From: Dipteris shenzhenensis
Taxonomy: Eukaryota > Polypodiophyta > Polypodiopsida > Gleicheniales
Assembly (NCBI GenBank): GCA_047967505.1
Contig: CM106539.1
Length of the DNA: 64,000 nt
Strand: one strand, 5' to 3'
The notes below the pieces were generated by a model that made no database searches, had not been told where the DNA came from, and worked only from the letters and a program-made list of their open reading frames with translations. The translations under genes and the position numbers were made by a program. Shown one piece after another: positions 23,340 to 35,524 of the stretch (the stretch's first letter is position 1; every line of letters begins with the position of its first letter).

Positions 23340-23860
23340 GACCTCCCAAGTGCAAGCTAATGCACCAATGCAACTAAAGATGCAGAACCCATTAGTAACC
23401 AAATTTACTGGCAAAGATAAAGAAGACCCTGACAGTCATGTTGGATAGTTTGAGACAAGATGGATAGCCAGTGGATTTGGATAGTTGCCAGATGCTACCA
23501 AGAAAGAACGATTTGCAGCTACCTTCAATGGTAAAGCAATGAACTAGTTTATGTAGTACGGTGTTGCTCATTTTGCTGACTATGACAGATTAAAAGTAGC
23601 ATTGAATAGTTTTAGAAAATAGAAAACTCTAAAGGATATCCTCAAGAAACTGAGAACTATGAAAACAAAAGATCTTATGGTTGAAGATTATTCTCAGATG
23701 TTTCGAAACCTCAACAGTAGACTAACAGCAAACCAACAACCCACCCAAGAGCAACTAGGGGATTATTTTTGCAAAGGATCAAACAAAGAATTGAGAGAAC
23801 TGCAATAGCCAGCCAAAACTAGCTTGGAGGAGCCAATGACTTTAATAATATGGTAGAAGC
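23340..23860 (+). pseudogene. Ty3/gypsy gag domain relic
   Basis: Read through several stops, the plus strand gives a Retrotrans_gag-type domain: KFTGKDKEDPDSHVG, FETRWIASGFG, DATKKERFAATFNGKAMN, YGVAHFADYDRLKVAL and VEDYSQMFRNLNSRLTA. It would have built the particle shell. It ends exactly at the left LTR of element C (23861). The reading frame up to the boundary (SLEEPMTL) is consistent with the same gag, so element C may have inserted in it, although no target duplication is found. Confidence 0.8.
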
Positions 23861-24200
23861 TGTGAAGATAGTGGGAGAGAAGGAAGGAGTCTCACTTGCG
23901 GCTTTCTCACATATACAATGGGGGAATACACACAAAGGTGGAGGCTAAAAATAGTTTTCCTCTTCTTAGTTGTGAAAGCCAAAAGAACTCTAGTACAAAG
24001 AAATTGAAGAACCCTATATGTGGGTCTCAAACCAAACTCAACTAACTAAGGTGGCATACTAACTGAGCCACAAACTAGAGTACATAAGGATATCTGTCAT
24101 CCAGCTATTATTCATGGGTGGCATCGTAGCTAACAAGTCGATGACATAAATGCACAACGGTCACCCTCGCATATCACGAGTGGAGCTCGATATCTCAACA
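23861..24200 (-). repeat. 3' LTR of element C
   Basis: 340 bp, TG to CA, directly followed by the C-rich polypurine-tract complement CTCCCCCTTGAG. It differs from its partner by scattered changes and a short indel near 24120-24130. Confidence 0.9.
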
Positions 24201-24239
24201 CTCCCCCTTGAGCTCAATTCCAACTCCTTGACACCAAGT

Positions 24240-26502
24240 AGGTCTCTAAACTTGTGTAGCTTCTCTGTGCCCAATGCCTTTGTAAATATGTCAACTACCT
24301 GATCCTCTGTGCTAACATAAACTAGATCAACAAGACCTAGTTAAACCTTCTCCCGCACATAGTGATAATGCACCTCAATGTGCTTTGTTCTAGCATGATA
24401 GACTGGGTTATTTGCCAAGTGTATACTGCTCATGTTGTCATAATAAATGACAACCGGCCCATCTAATGCATATCATAAAGTAGCTTATGCAACCAAGCTA
24501 CCTCACATGCAGCCATTGCTGCACCCCTGTACTCAGCCTTTGTGCTCGACAAGGCAACTGTAGACTGTTTCTTGCCGCTCCAAGTGACTGCAGCACTCCC
24601 AAAAGAGAACACATATCCATTGGTAGATCGTCTATCAGAAATACTACCAGCCCAATCAGCATCAGTGTATCCATGCAACTATATCTGAACCCCAGTCTCA
24701 TAAAATAGTCCATACTGCAATGTGGACTTCACATACTTAAGTATGCGTCTAGCCAGATCCAAATGTGATTTCCTTGGAGCTTGCATAAACTAACTTACTA
24801 ATCCAACAGCATAGCTCAAATCTGGCCTAGTAATAGTCATATAGATCAAACTTCCTACTATGCATCTGTACACAGTAGGGTCCTCTAGAAGCTAACCTGC
24901 ATCTGCGCTCAGCTTCACACTCTACTCCAAAGGAACTGAAATAGGCTTATAGCCTGTCATCCCATATTTGGACAGCATGTCCAATCCATACTATCTCTGC
25001 AAGAGCCATATCCCACTTGGTGATCTGATCACCTCAATGCCCAAGAAATAATACAGTTCTCCCAAATCCTTCATCTCAAACTTCTGCTTTAATAGCATTT
25101 TCACATGAAGGATATCTTCATCACTATCACCTGTGATAATCAAATCATCAACATAAATGACAAGCAACATAATACCTTTCTCTGTTTTTCTCACATAAAG
25201 TGAGAAATCTACCTTGGAAATCTGAAAGCCAATAGTGACAAGACAATGTCCAAACCATGCTCTAGGTGGTTGCTTTAAATTTGACCTGCAAGCCCTGCTC
25301 AACCATTTGACCAACAAAAACTAGGTTCTTGGTGATATTCGGGACATGAAATACATCAGACAAGCATTTCTTTTTCCCATCCTGCATAGACAAAGGAATT
25401 TTACCAATCTGCACAATAGGATGTGCAATATCATCACCAGTCTCCACAAATCCTGGGTTTTTAATTTTCCTTGCATCCTGCATCCATTCTGCATGACCTA
25501 TCATGTGGTTTGATGCAACTGAGTCAACATACCACACATCATTGCTTTCTTCTGCACTTGTCACATAATTGGTCATGTGCTGCACCATAAACAGATGCTC
25601 ATTTCTGTCATCACCCTGTCTACTAGAAGATGCATAATTCCCTTGCTGCAATTTTCCATTCATGATGTCATTCTGCTTTTTATAGCAATCTTTAGCCATA
25701 TGACCCATTTTACCACAGTAGTAGCATTTTGGCCTCTCTGCCATCCACCACGACCTCTTTGGCTCCCCCTGCCTCTAGAGTTACCACGTCCTCCTCCATA
25801 GGACTGGTTTTCTTGAGTTTGCTACATATTTTGATTTCTACCACAGCCTCCAGATCGGCCTGCTCTACCTCTGCCCCTACCTCTTCTAGCATTTGAGTAG
25901 AAGACAATTTCTTTTGAAGTTCCTCCTGAAGAAGATGCACCATCATTTCTCTGCTCTTCAAAAATTAGAAGAGCAAACAACTCCTCAAAATCAGGAAATT
26001 TTTCACGGATGGCAATGGATGTCCGGAACTGTGCATAATCCCTTCCTAGACCATTCAAGGTCACAGAAACTAAAATCATCGTCTTCCACTGGCGACCCAA
26101 TGGAAGCAAGTGCATCTGCAATTTTCTTCACCTTCATGTGGTAGTCATTGATGCTCATATTTTCTCTCTGCACATTGTGCAACTCCTGCCTGAGCTGCAT
26201 TTTCCTAGCTTGCATATTTGTGCTGTACATTTTTGCTAAAGTATCCCATGCCTCCTTTGGTGTACTTACATCCTGATAGACAGCTAGTACATAACTTTTC
26301 TTGCTCTCTCATGCCATCCTTTAAATGCATGCATTTCCTGTTGGTTGGGAACATTAGGAAGAACTGGTTCTTCTTCATTTCCTGTAATGAACTCCCAATA
26401 GCCTTTTCCCATAAGGAAATTCGTCATTCTAAATTTCCATGCTTGGAAGTTATTCTTGTCAAGCTTTTTAGTGACAATCTGTGAAAGAGAATCAGACGCC
26501 AT
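24240..26502 (-). pseudogene. Element C gag-protease fused to RT-RNase H
   Basis: On the minus strand, gag starts at 26502 (MASDSLSQIVTKKLDKNNFQ) and runs through several frames to a CCHC knuckle CYYCGKMGHMAKDC (near 25720). The protease follows with WYVDSVASNHM, where the catalytic DSG is changed to DSV. At about 25265-25280 the frame jumps from a protease tail (KNLVFVGQMVEQGLQVKFK) straight to mid-RT (PPRAWFG). RT then shows VIYVDDLIITGD and RNase H (24713-24463) shows DADWAG and SSTKAEY. Pre-integrase, integrase and the first part of RT are deleted. The frameshifts and the DSV change make it non-functional, possibly mobilisable only in trans. Confidence 0.85.
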
Positions 26503-27046
26503 TATAGAACACTACAAAATATTCTGTCATTGCAAAAACCACAGCTTCTATCTCACAAGGGCAAATCTGCAAAACTGACGAAAGTGGTATTTGACCACAC
26601 AGTCACTTCCTAATGACGATTTTGCATCAACAGGCAATAAGGATGATTATGTAACTCCCAATATCTCTACACATAGGCATACGATGCAATTTCTACGGTA
26701 ACTTTTCATCGACCTACAGAGCAGTGGTCGCACAGCAAAAATAGGGCCTTTTTCTCAGTGCTTGCAAAGAAATTCCGCCTCTAAAACGGGCCTCAAAATG
26801 GCCTCGAATCAGAAAAATAAAGTCACCAAGGGCTTCGCCCGATCCCGAAGCATATACTGCCCTCTCACCACACCATGAAGGGTGTCTCAATCTAAGACAA
26901 TGCACTCTTGCACTTTTCGGCTATGCTACGTGCAGAGATTTGCTCCCAAACTAGAAAAAGGAAAGCAACAATGGTCCTCTTACCAAGACACCGCGAACTT
27001 GGTTTGCTTTCTTGAGCTCCTTACCACGAACCAGGCTCTAATACCA

Positions 27047-27396
27047 TGTGAAGATAGTGGGAAAGAGGGAAGGAGTCTCACTTGCGGCTTTCTCACATAC
27101 ACAATGGGGGAATACACACAGGTGGAGGCTGAAAACAGTTTTCCTCTTCTTAGTTGTGAAAGCCAAAAGAACTCTAGTACAAAGAAATAGAAGAACCCTA
27201 TATGTGGGTCTCAAACCAAACTCAGCTAACTAAGGTGGCATACTAACTGAGCCACGAACTAGAGTACATAAGGATAGCTGTCATCCAGCTATTATTCATG
27301 GGCGGTGTACCAATCGCATCTGCAGCTAACAAGTCGGTGACATAAATGCACAATGGTCACCCTGGCATATCACGAGTGGAGCTTGATATCTCAACA
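27047..27396 (-). repeat. 5' LTR of element C
   Basis: 350 bp, beginning after the primer site at 27046 and ending GATATCTCAACA. The leader between this LTR and the gag start (26503-27030) is about 530 bp and holds no gene. Confidence 0.9.
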
Positions 27397-28139
27397 CATC
27401 TCGCCTAGGTACTCCTTGAATTTTATGATTTTGAAATTTGATCAATTGGCAGTACCTCAATTAATGTTGTCGATTCTTTAATGTTGAATGTTTCCATGGA
27501 CAATCACATTGTGCCTTGTAAATATTTTGTAGCTCATGCAAGTACCTTAACGGAAGCCGCAATTCGTGGTACACATTGGATCCAAGACACTTACAAAGGG
27601 TTTGTTTGGTGATGAATCAACCCATCAAGTGCTACCAAATAGGCCACATTCAAGCATTAGCATCAACATCAACTTCCACCTCTCAACCTCTGCAACAAGC
27701 ACCTCACCAACAAAGAAGACAAAGAAGAAGAGAAACCAAGCAAGTGTGGGTCCAAAAGGATCTACTACAATCCCAAGGTACTTTAAAGGTTAATCATATA
27801 TTTGGGTTCCGACAAAACCTCAACACCAAAAGCCACCCCATCATGTAACCAATAAACCTCGACATCACAGAACAAAATGACACCATCCAACAAGAAAGGC
27901 ACAATACCATTTGGTTCCCACAAGATTACTAGAGACCCAAGGATATTACACTTGTACTTGGGTACCCAAGGTACTATGTGTAACAAGATCAACTCCATCA
28001 TCTTCAAGCAACAACGCCAATGTGCTCAATAAACAACAAAAGAAAGAATGGAGGACAAAGCCTCTAAAATCATTATCAACAACAAATCAGAGGCAACCAT
28101 CAAATTCAGGCTTACCAATTATGAAAAATTAAGGTCATG
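27397..28139 (+). pseudogene. Decayed gag-like tail (uncertain)
   Basis: Near 27616-27850 the plus strand reads NQPIKCYQIGHIQ, then a Gln/Ser-rich linker, then KQVWVQKDLLQSQG. This resembles a retroelement knuckle with lost cysteines followed by a linker. The phrase PIKCY also ends the insert at 15626, hinting at a shared source. There are no LTRs and no continuous frame. The remainder is non-coding. Confidence 0.4.
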
Positions 28140-29320
28140 ATTAGAGAGCAAAACCAAAAGAACCTATCTTGAAAAAGGAAGAGCCATAAGAACCTACTTG
28201 CATCGACAAGGGAAAAGCACCAATAAAGGAGGATCACACATAAATAACATCCTCTACCTCTTATTGAGTAGTTACACAAGAACTTGTCTCAAAATGGGGG
28301 ACAATAAGAAAAGAACCTTTTTGCAAGGACAAGGGGAAAGTGCCAATAAAGGAGGATCACACAGAAAGAACATCCTCTTGCTCCTATTGTAGTTACCCAA
28401 GAACTTATCTCAAAATGGGAGATAGTAACACAAGAACCTACTTGACCACACCAATCTATCAAAACACCATTGAATTCACTACATCATCGTCAAGGCAAAT
28501 GAGAGTTACACAAGAACTTGTCTCAAAAAAAGGGTCGGTAACACAAGAACCGGCCAAGACAAAAAGAGAATCTAATTTGGGAGCTATACAAGAACCTTCC
28601 TTAGTAAAAAATTGGCATCAATCATCATGGCAACTACACAAGAGCCTCTCCCACCAACCATGCCAGACACAGTGGAAGTCATACAATAACCTTCCATGTG
28701 AATGATGAATTATTTTCACCTACAACTTTTTCAAAAGCAGCTTGGGCTCAACAAAAATAGAATATCATCTCTAAGACATTGTGGTCCTACTCACAATTGC
28801 TACAAAGAACATATATTAGTTTATTACAGTGATACAATGGAAGCGGAATGAGGGAGAGGATTTCCTATTTCCTTAATAAATGCATAAAAAAGTTGGGATC
28901 CCGAAGGAACTACTGCAAGCTCAAGGATATTACAATAACAATGTGGATTCTTAAGTGTAATCATCACAACAGCCCACCTTCCCTTGCTTACATCACGAGC
29001 AACTTCACCCCCCTATGGCAATAACAATGAGGGTGGAGACCCTAAAAAAGTTAGAGCCTACAACCCCGACACCAAAGAATAGATTAGTGGTAGCTACACA
29101 ACAACTTGCTCTTAAAAATGGAGTAGTGACACAAGAACCTTCTACAAGGTTTGCAAAGGACAAGGAAACTATAGTTCAAGGCCTTAATGGGCTTTCCCAT
29201 GTTCCCATGAAAAAATACAAAACCATTCGTTCTATGTAGTATTTAGTCCAACTCCATAGCAGTATACCCACAAGAACCTACCCCTAAATATGGGGTAAAT
29301 CCACAAGAACCAACTGCCAA
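28140..29320 (+). repeat. Degenerate VTQEP-repeat coding stretch
   Basis: The DNA phrase GT-ACACAAGAACCT, which reads VTQEP or VTQEL, recurs at least ten times on the plus strand (for example near 28272, 28393, 28425, 28503, 28539, 28584, 29128 and 29265). Two longer units of about 130 bp (28198-28320, 28325-28440) share GCCAATAAAGGAGGATCACACA. The reading frames are broken (ORFs 28198-28392, 28340-28705, 29015-29239). It looks like a decayed gene or retroelement segment encoding a pentapeptide-like repeat with spacers such as KMGDS. I do not recognise the family. Confidence 0.5.
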
Positions 29321-29656
29321 TGGAAGATATCTATGACCTTAACAAAGAAACTCCTCACCACCAAAGGTCAGCACCCTATTCACTTCATCAAGGTCTAGAA
29401 CCCATCAAACTCAAACACATATCAACCACTCATCCACATATGGAACAACAGGTCCTACACCAACAACTACAAGGGATGCATTTTGAGAGAGCTCTCAATG
29501 GAAGTAGAACAGAAGATAGTGAGAGAGAGGGAGAGCCACACAAGTTTGGTGGGTGCAAAACACCCTAATCTTCTATGTCATCCATATATTGTACATAACC
29601 CAGGTTAAGGTACAATGGCCTTTAACCCCCACAACCTCCCACTTAAAAGCCAATGT

Positions 29657-30184
29657 GCCTTTAAGGGAGAACAACCAATGGACATACTATCCAATGCCCA
29701 TCAATACACGACAATACTCAAACCCCTAACTAGGTAGACTCTTCCTCGGCATATATATAGGGAGGGTTATCATCTGTATGAGCCTTGAAAAGCTCTATGC
29801 ACTTGTCCTTAAGTACCTCCCTGATGAAATGATACCTGACCTTAATGTGTTTGGTCTTTTCATGAAAGATTAGATTCCATGCTAGTAGCTGAATAGCACT
29901 CATGGAATCAGTACGCAATGCCTTTAAGGGAGAACAACCAATGGACATGCTATCCAATGCCCATCAATACACGACAATACTCAAACCCCTAACTAGGTAG
30001 ACTCTTCCTCAACATATTTGTAGGGTTATCATTTGTATGAACCTGGACAAGTTCTATGCGCTTGTCCTCAAGTACCTCCCTGATGAAATGGTACCTGACC
30101 TCAATGTGTTTGGTCTTTTCTTTTCATGAAAGATTGGATTCCGTGCTAGTAGCTGAATAGCACTCATGGAATCACTACGCAATG
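29657..30184 (-). repeat. Tandem duplication of the RNase H tail, about 263-bp units
   Basis: 29657-29919 and 29920-30184 are direct copies (both start GCCTTTAAGGGAGAACAACC and end TCACTACGCAATG or similar) with scattered differences. They encode the end of RNase H and pol plus the region before the LTR, so the polyprotein 3' end is doubled. Confidence 0.85.
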
Positions 30185-32445
30185 TCGGTATATCTGTATG
30201 AATCCCCAAATCTCCCACTAGTCAATCAAGCTGTATAGCCTCCTTGCAACCCTGCAACATACTCGGCCTTTGTGGTAGACAAAGAAATGCACTTCTGTGC
30301 ATGAGACATCCACGACATAGCACCACCTACAAAGGTGAACACCTAACCAGAAGTGGATCTCTTGCTATCCACATGCCCTGCATAGTCTGACTCTGTATAC
30401 CAGCCCAAGTACACGCATCTCTCCTCTGCGAAAGCAAATACACATCTTCTTGGTACCCTTCATGTACCTCATGATGCACTTAACTACCTCCCAACACCTC
30501 TTTCCTGGATTAGCCATATACTCGCTAACAACTCCCACTGCAAATGCAATGTCAGGTCTAGTAGCTATCATAGCATACATAAGACTCCCAACCGTTGATG
30601 AATAAGGAACCTTGGCCCTCTCCTCATCTGATTTGAGACTATCTACTTGACTCAGTTTCACATACGGAGGCAATGGAGTATTTAGTACCTTCCCCCCTCC
30701 ATATTGAAATGTTGCAACACCTTTTTAACATACTCCTTCTGTGAAAGCCAAAGGAGTTTCCTATTCCGGTCACGCGTGATGTGCATACCAAGAATATGAC
30801 CTATAGGTCCCAAATCCTTCATGTCAAAGGCCTCATGCAACTTGGCCTTCAATGCATCTAGCTCATAAGTGTTATTGCTAGCCAATAGCATATCATCCAC
30901 ATAAAGTGCTAGGAGTATCAAGCTATTATCCTTAGCCCTTTTAGTGTAGAGGCAGTGATCAATCTCTTCTTCTAACTTCTTCTCACTTCTTCTAACCCTG
31001 GGACTGAATGAAGGCATTAAACTTCTGATACCATTCTCTAGGTGCTTTCTTAAGGCCATAGAGACTCTTTTTCAGCTTGCAAACCAAATGCTCTTTGCCC
31101 TTTTCTTCAACCCTTCCAGTTGTACCATGTAAGTTTCTCATGCAAATCCCCATGCACGAAATTTGTCTTGACATCCATCTACATAAGCTCCATATCCTCT
31201 GCTGCCACAAGTCCAAGTACACATCTAAGTGTGGTCATCTTCACAACCAGAGAGAAGATCTTATCAAAGTCCACACTCTTCTCTTGCTTGAACCCTTTAG
31301 CAACCAAATGGGCCTTATACTTAGGCACATCATCACTTGTAGCCTTCATCTTGTAAAACCATTTACATGGCAATGCTTTCTTTCCATGTGGTAAAGAAAC
31401 AAATTCCCAGGTCTTATTTTTCATGAGTGAATTAATCTCTGACTACACAGCACACTCCCACTTGCGCTGATCCACATGCATCATGCCTCTCTTTAGCAAG
31501 AAGGCTCCCTGCAATCAGTAATAAGCATCACATAGTCTGCCCCTATCACAAATCTCTCAGGCGGTCTAGACACTCTAGATGATCTTCTCAAGGCCATTTC
31601 AGCTTGTTGTCCCGCCTTCATATCAGGCCACATTTGGCTCATCATTTCCACTAATAGATGATCCATCATCTTCTCTTGATTGTGTAGCTGTGAGAGTACA
31701 TGGTGGCACCATTTCTTGCACATTTGGTGCATGGACAACTTGCTATCTATTAACATATGCTAGTGGATTCACATCCTGGAAAGTGATTCAACTCATTTTC
31801 ATATACCTCATGGGTGTCTTATGTATATTCTTCTCATTGAAGACCACATCATGGCTTGATATGATCTTCCCTGCTTCTAGATCCCAGAGACGATAGCCCA
31901 TCTCTCCACTTTCACCATGACCCAAAAAGATGCATTTCTTAGACTTAGCATCTAGCTTCTTCCGAAGCTCTTTTGGCACATGTGCATATGCCTCACACCC
32001 AAATATACATAAATGAGAGTAAGAGGCTTCTTGCCACTCCATGCCTCTTCAAGAATACCACCATCCAAACTCTTACTACGTGATCTATTAATCACATGCA
32101 CTGCAGTCTTCATTGCCTCATCCCAAAAACCACCAGAAAGACTTGCATTGGAAAGAATACATTGCAACCTTTCTTGAATAGTACGGTTCATCTGTTCTGC
32201 AACCAGATTTTGCTTTGGAGTACGAGGGGACATGAGCTCCCTCTTCATCCCACGTGTATCACAGAAATGCTGAAAGTCATGAGAGAGATACTCTCCACCA
32301 TTGTCAGTGTCTGTAGGCATTTAAGCATTCTACCTGACTGATTTTCAACCAAAGCCAACCATTTTCATAAAAACATGGAACACATCGCTCTTCCTAGTTG
32401 CATCATCAATGAATGTCACAAAGTACATGGGATCCTCTTCCATGT
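29730..32445 (-). pseudogene. Element D integrase-RT-RNase H, broken
   Basis: On the minus strand from the right: the integrase core (FVTFIDDATRKSDVFHVF-like, near 32400), then TDNGGEY and TPKQNLVAEQMNRTIQERL (ORF 32320-31952). The C-terminal block follows (32042-31788, with FGCEAYAHVPKELRKKLDAK), then the RT start (31424-31179, with NKTWEFVSLPHGKKAL). The RT centre is next (31222-30992, LKKSLYGLKKAPREWYQKF), then LYVDDMLLASN (ORF 31059-30682). RNase H lies at 30673-30200 with duplicated ends. Frameshifts separate almost every block. Gag and protease are missing from this strand; they may be the plus-strand piece at 32461-33780. Confidence 0.83.
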
Positions 32446-32460
32446 CTGAAAAGGAGTTTT

Positions 32461-33780
32461 TTAGCATTTAAAAGTTTGATGGGACAAACTTTTCTTTGTG
32501 GAAAGAACAGATAAGGGATGTGCTTATTCAAAAGATGCAGATTAAACCCCTGGTGGGGATTGAAGCTAAGCCTGCAGACATGTCTGAGGATGATTGGAAT
32601 GAGTTGGATGCATTAGCAAAGTCTACTGTTAGACTTCACCTTGTAGAGTTAGCTTATTTCACAATATTAAATGAGTAGACTACGGAAGACTTGTGGAAGA
32701 AAGTATGTGCCACTTATGAGAAGGAAACTGCCTCTAATAAAGTTTACCTCGTGAAGAGATTGTTTGAGCTACAGATCAAGGAAGGGGTTTCTACTCAATT
32801 TCCATTGCTTCTCACTTGAATGAATTTAATATTATTTTTAGCCAGCTTTAGCCTCAGAAGATGTGAAGACTAAGGCAATATTCCTCTTGTGTTCATTGCC
32901 ATCCTCATGGGATACCTTCCGTTAGCTATCATTAGCTTTTGGAGTATTAAAGTTTGATGATGTTGTGGGTAGCTTGTTGGCCGAGCAGATTACATGGAAG
33001 TCTATGGATGGCAACAAGCTGGATGCAACCTTAAATGTGCAAAGGGGTAGATCATAGTTCGGGGGGAATCCCAAGAAAGAACAAAGTCTCGTAGCAAATC
33101 CAAGGCACAGAACATTGAGTGTTACTATTGTGGCAAGAAGGGCTGCATGAAAGAAGATTGCTACAAGCTGAAAAGAGAGAAGCTGAAAAGAGAGCAAAAG
33201 GATAAGAAAAAGAATGCAAATTGGGGTGCAAATAAGAAGGAAGAGAGTCCAAGGGAGGACAAAGGAAAAAATAAGATCGAGGAGATCAATGCAGTCACTA
33301 ATAATGACATTCTCTTCATGTCTAGTCTACCCGCTACTACTGTAAACTTGCTTACCACTTCAGATGATGCATCTTCCCAGGATTGGATTTTGGATTCTCG
33401 TGCTTCATTCCATGTTACTCCCCAGAGGAAATGATTCTCCACTTATGATAATGGAAAGACAGGTTGTGTGCATCTTGGAAATAACTATGCATGTGACATA
33501 GTGGGAGTAGGTAACATAAAGTTTTCTTTTGCAAATGGGTCTACATTTGTTTTGAAAAATGTGAGACATGTGCCTAAGTTGACCAAGAGTCTTATTTCAA
33601 CGGGTCGACTAGATGATGCTGGTTTTCAGACTACCTTTGGTTTTTCGATTTGGAAAATTCAGAAGGGCTCTACGGTTTTGGTATTTTGGTAAGAGGTGCC
33701 AAGTGTAGGACATTGTATCCCTTACATGTATCAGGGGTTTTTGATCATGTTGTTGCAATTTGTTGCTACCCACTTTTTAG
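32461..33780 (+). pseudogene. Copia gag-protease in inverted orientation (E)
   Basis: The plus strand starts inside gag (KFDGTNFSLWKEQIRDVLIQ). It continues through a stop to a knuckle CYYCGKKGCMKEDC, in which the zinc-binding His is replaced by Cys. A Lys-rich linker and the protease motif WILDSRASFHVTP follow, with the active-site Gly changed to Arg. A pre-integrase-side block (GNIKFSFANGSTFVLKNVRH, VPKLTKSLIS) ends near 33690. Integrase, RT and LTRs are absent. Its domains are exactly those missing from element D and it abuts D head to head, which suggests one element whose 5' half was inverted. Both active-site changes make it inactive. Confidence 0.8.
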
Positions 33781-35358
33781 CCTCCCAATGTAATCTCAGT
33801 TTTAACTTAGTGGACGTTCCTAGAATCCAAGATGCTATAAACCTCCTAAGGTCAATTTGATGCGCATGGTCCTTTTGGTGTATGGCCATTCTAAAAGAAT
33901 TGAGTTATTCTTAGGTTGATTTGATACTCACACAATCTATGAGTTGGCATGAGATGCTCTAGTACTATATGAGAGCAAGTGTGTAGTAGTTGGTGTACTA
34001 TAAGAGAGCAAGAGTGTGTGGTAGTTAGTGCTATATGAGAGTAAGGTGTTGTAGTGCTATATGAGAGCAAGAACGCATTGGTAGTCGATGTACTTAAAGA
34101 ATTGTCGATTTGATGCCCATATTTTCTATCATTTATGGGAGTTTTTAAAAAATTAAAATTGAACTTAGGTTAATTTGATTCTCACAATCTTTGTGGTGTA
34201 TGGGCATCCTTAAAGAATTGAACTCAAATAAAGCTCGAGATGGTGCCACAACCTTATTGGGCTCAAAAAACTTTTAAGCAAATTCTTCTATGTAATGTTA
34301 TTCATAAAAATGGATTTCACAAGAGGACTTCCATGCAGAAAAGCAAGACAAATTGTCATGCGCAACTTCTCACTTACAAACATTGCATGTCAAAGACATA
34401 GTCTGATGAGAATCCAATATAAGTCTCACTCAAATCAAATATGGGCCTTCAGGAGGAGTATGATAATACACTGGTACTTACTCCACTAGCACTAACACCA
34501 CTAGGATCTTACATCAACCCCTACTAACACCTTCTTCTTTCTAACTTATACCTTAGATTTTTCTTCTTCTTCTTCTTTCTTTGAAACATCACAAGTACTC
34601 AGCTTGGATCACTCCATCCAACGTCTAGCCAATGCAAAATTGCCCATGCCATGAGGTGCCAATTACAGTGGAATTGCTTGATCAATACTTCCAGTAGCAA
34701 GTCTAGAACACAAGATCCATTGAAGACCTATGAAGCACTACGAATGGAAAAAATTCACACAAGTGCAACAAGGAATGATCTTCATCGACAAAACTCCAAC
34801 AGCCATGCCCTTTGCACGATCAGAACAAGAAGGGGGCCATGTTAACTACATTGATTCGCAATTTCATTTGATATATGATGGCAAGTCCGTAGAGCTAGGA
34901 TTGTGCCTTGGAGCTGGATAGGCCCAAGATGATCGTAAAAGAATGAGGAAAGAGAGTGGTATAAGGAGTATAGGTTTGGCCCTCTTCAAAAGGTGGCATG
35001 TATAAAAAGCCAAATGGTTGACTTTGGTCTTCACTTGTTGGTTGCATACATTGGAATACAAGCTCTCTTTCTCCTTTATGGAGTTGTCTCTTATTCCCCT
35101 TTCGTGAATGCCATGTTCTCTTCTCGTCTTCCCTTCTTCTCCCCCTCTCCCTTCTCCACTTCCCTCTCCCCTCCCTCTTCTTCTCCTTATGGATCCACGA
35201 TTGGATTCATGATTGCAACAAGCTGAGAGTCACTAGTGTGACACTAGTGGATGGCATTTGCATGAACCTAGAGTAGCTTGGAGGAGTACTACATCCACAT
35301 TCTTGCAAGATCCCCACGACACGGGAATCACCGCCGAACTACACAAGTTCTTACAGCA
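33781..35358. other. Non-coding DNA with a short tandem repeat
   Basis: At 33960-34090 a unit of about 36 bp (TATATGAGAGCAAG plus GTGTGTAGTAGTT) repeats about four times. Elsewhere only short ORFs without motifs are seen. The CT-rich stretch at 35080-35190 and the following sequence resemble an LTR R/U5 region but have no partner, so this is not claimed. Confidence 0.5.
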
Positions 35359-35524
35359 TTTCTCTCTGTTGATGAATGTTTTCTCTATTGATGAATGATC
35401 TCGATGCGAGGAAAGTTTTCTCTTTGTTGATGAATGTTCTCGATGTGAGGGAAGATTTGAAATCATCAACATTTCTCTCTGCTGATGAATATTCTCGATG
35501 TGAGGGAAGATTCGGAATCATCAA
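35359..35524. repeat. Minisatellite, units of about 37-57 bp
   Basis: About four imperfect copies of TTTCTCTCTGTTGATGAATG followed by TTCTCGATGTGAGGGAAGA. Small ORFs over it on both strands are artefacts of the repeat. Confidence 0.85.

Larger units (their letters stand above)
23861..27396 (-). mobile_element. Ty1/copia element C, internally deleted
   Basis: The LTRs at 23861-24200 (340 bp) and 27047-27396 (350 bp) share TGTGAAGATAGTGGG ... GATATCTCAACA and are roughly 95% identical by eye. The primer site on the minus strand (TGGTATTAGAGCCTGG, 27031-27046) and a C-run after the left LTR (24201-24207) fix the orientation. The flanking 5-mers GAAGC and CATCT do not match, so no target duplication is seen. 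The internal part lacks integrase. Confidence 0.9.
29480..32445 (-). mobile_element. Ty1/copia element D: LTR end, RNase H, RT, integrase
   Basis: The left end shows a putative 3' LTR terminus (coding-strand start TGTGGGGGTTAAAGG at 29633) preceded by a purine-rich tract (complement ACCTCCCACTT, 29634-29644). The LTR's left boundary is not clear; 29480 is a guess. Pol then runs to 32445 on the minus strand. There the minus-strand similarity stops, and plus-strand gag sequence of a copia element (E) begins 15 bp later. Confidence 0.75.

Noticed and set aside
28198-28705. ORFs over the VTQEP region as intact genes
   Set aside because: The frames are interrupted and the repeats continue in other frames, so the region is decayed.
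30485-31424. RT of element D as a functional gene
   Set aside because: YVDD is kept, but each conserved block sits in a different frame.
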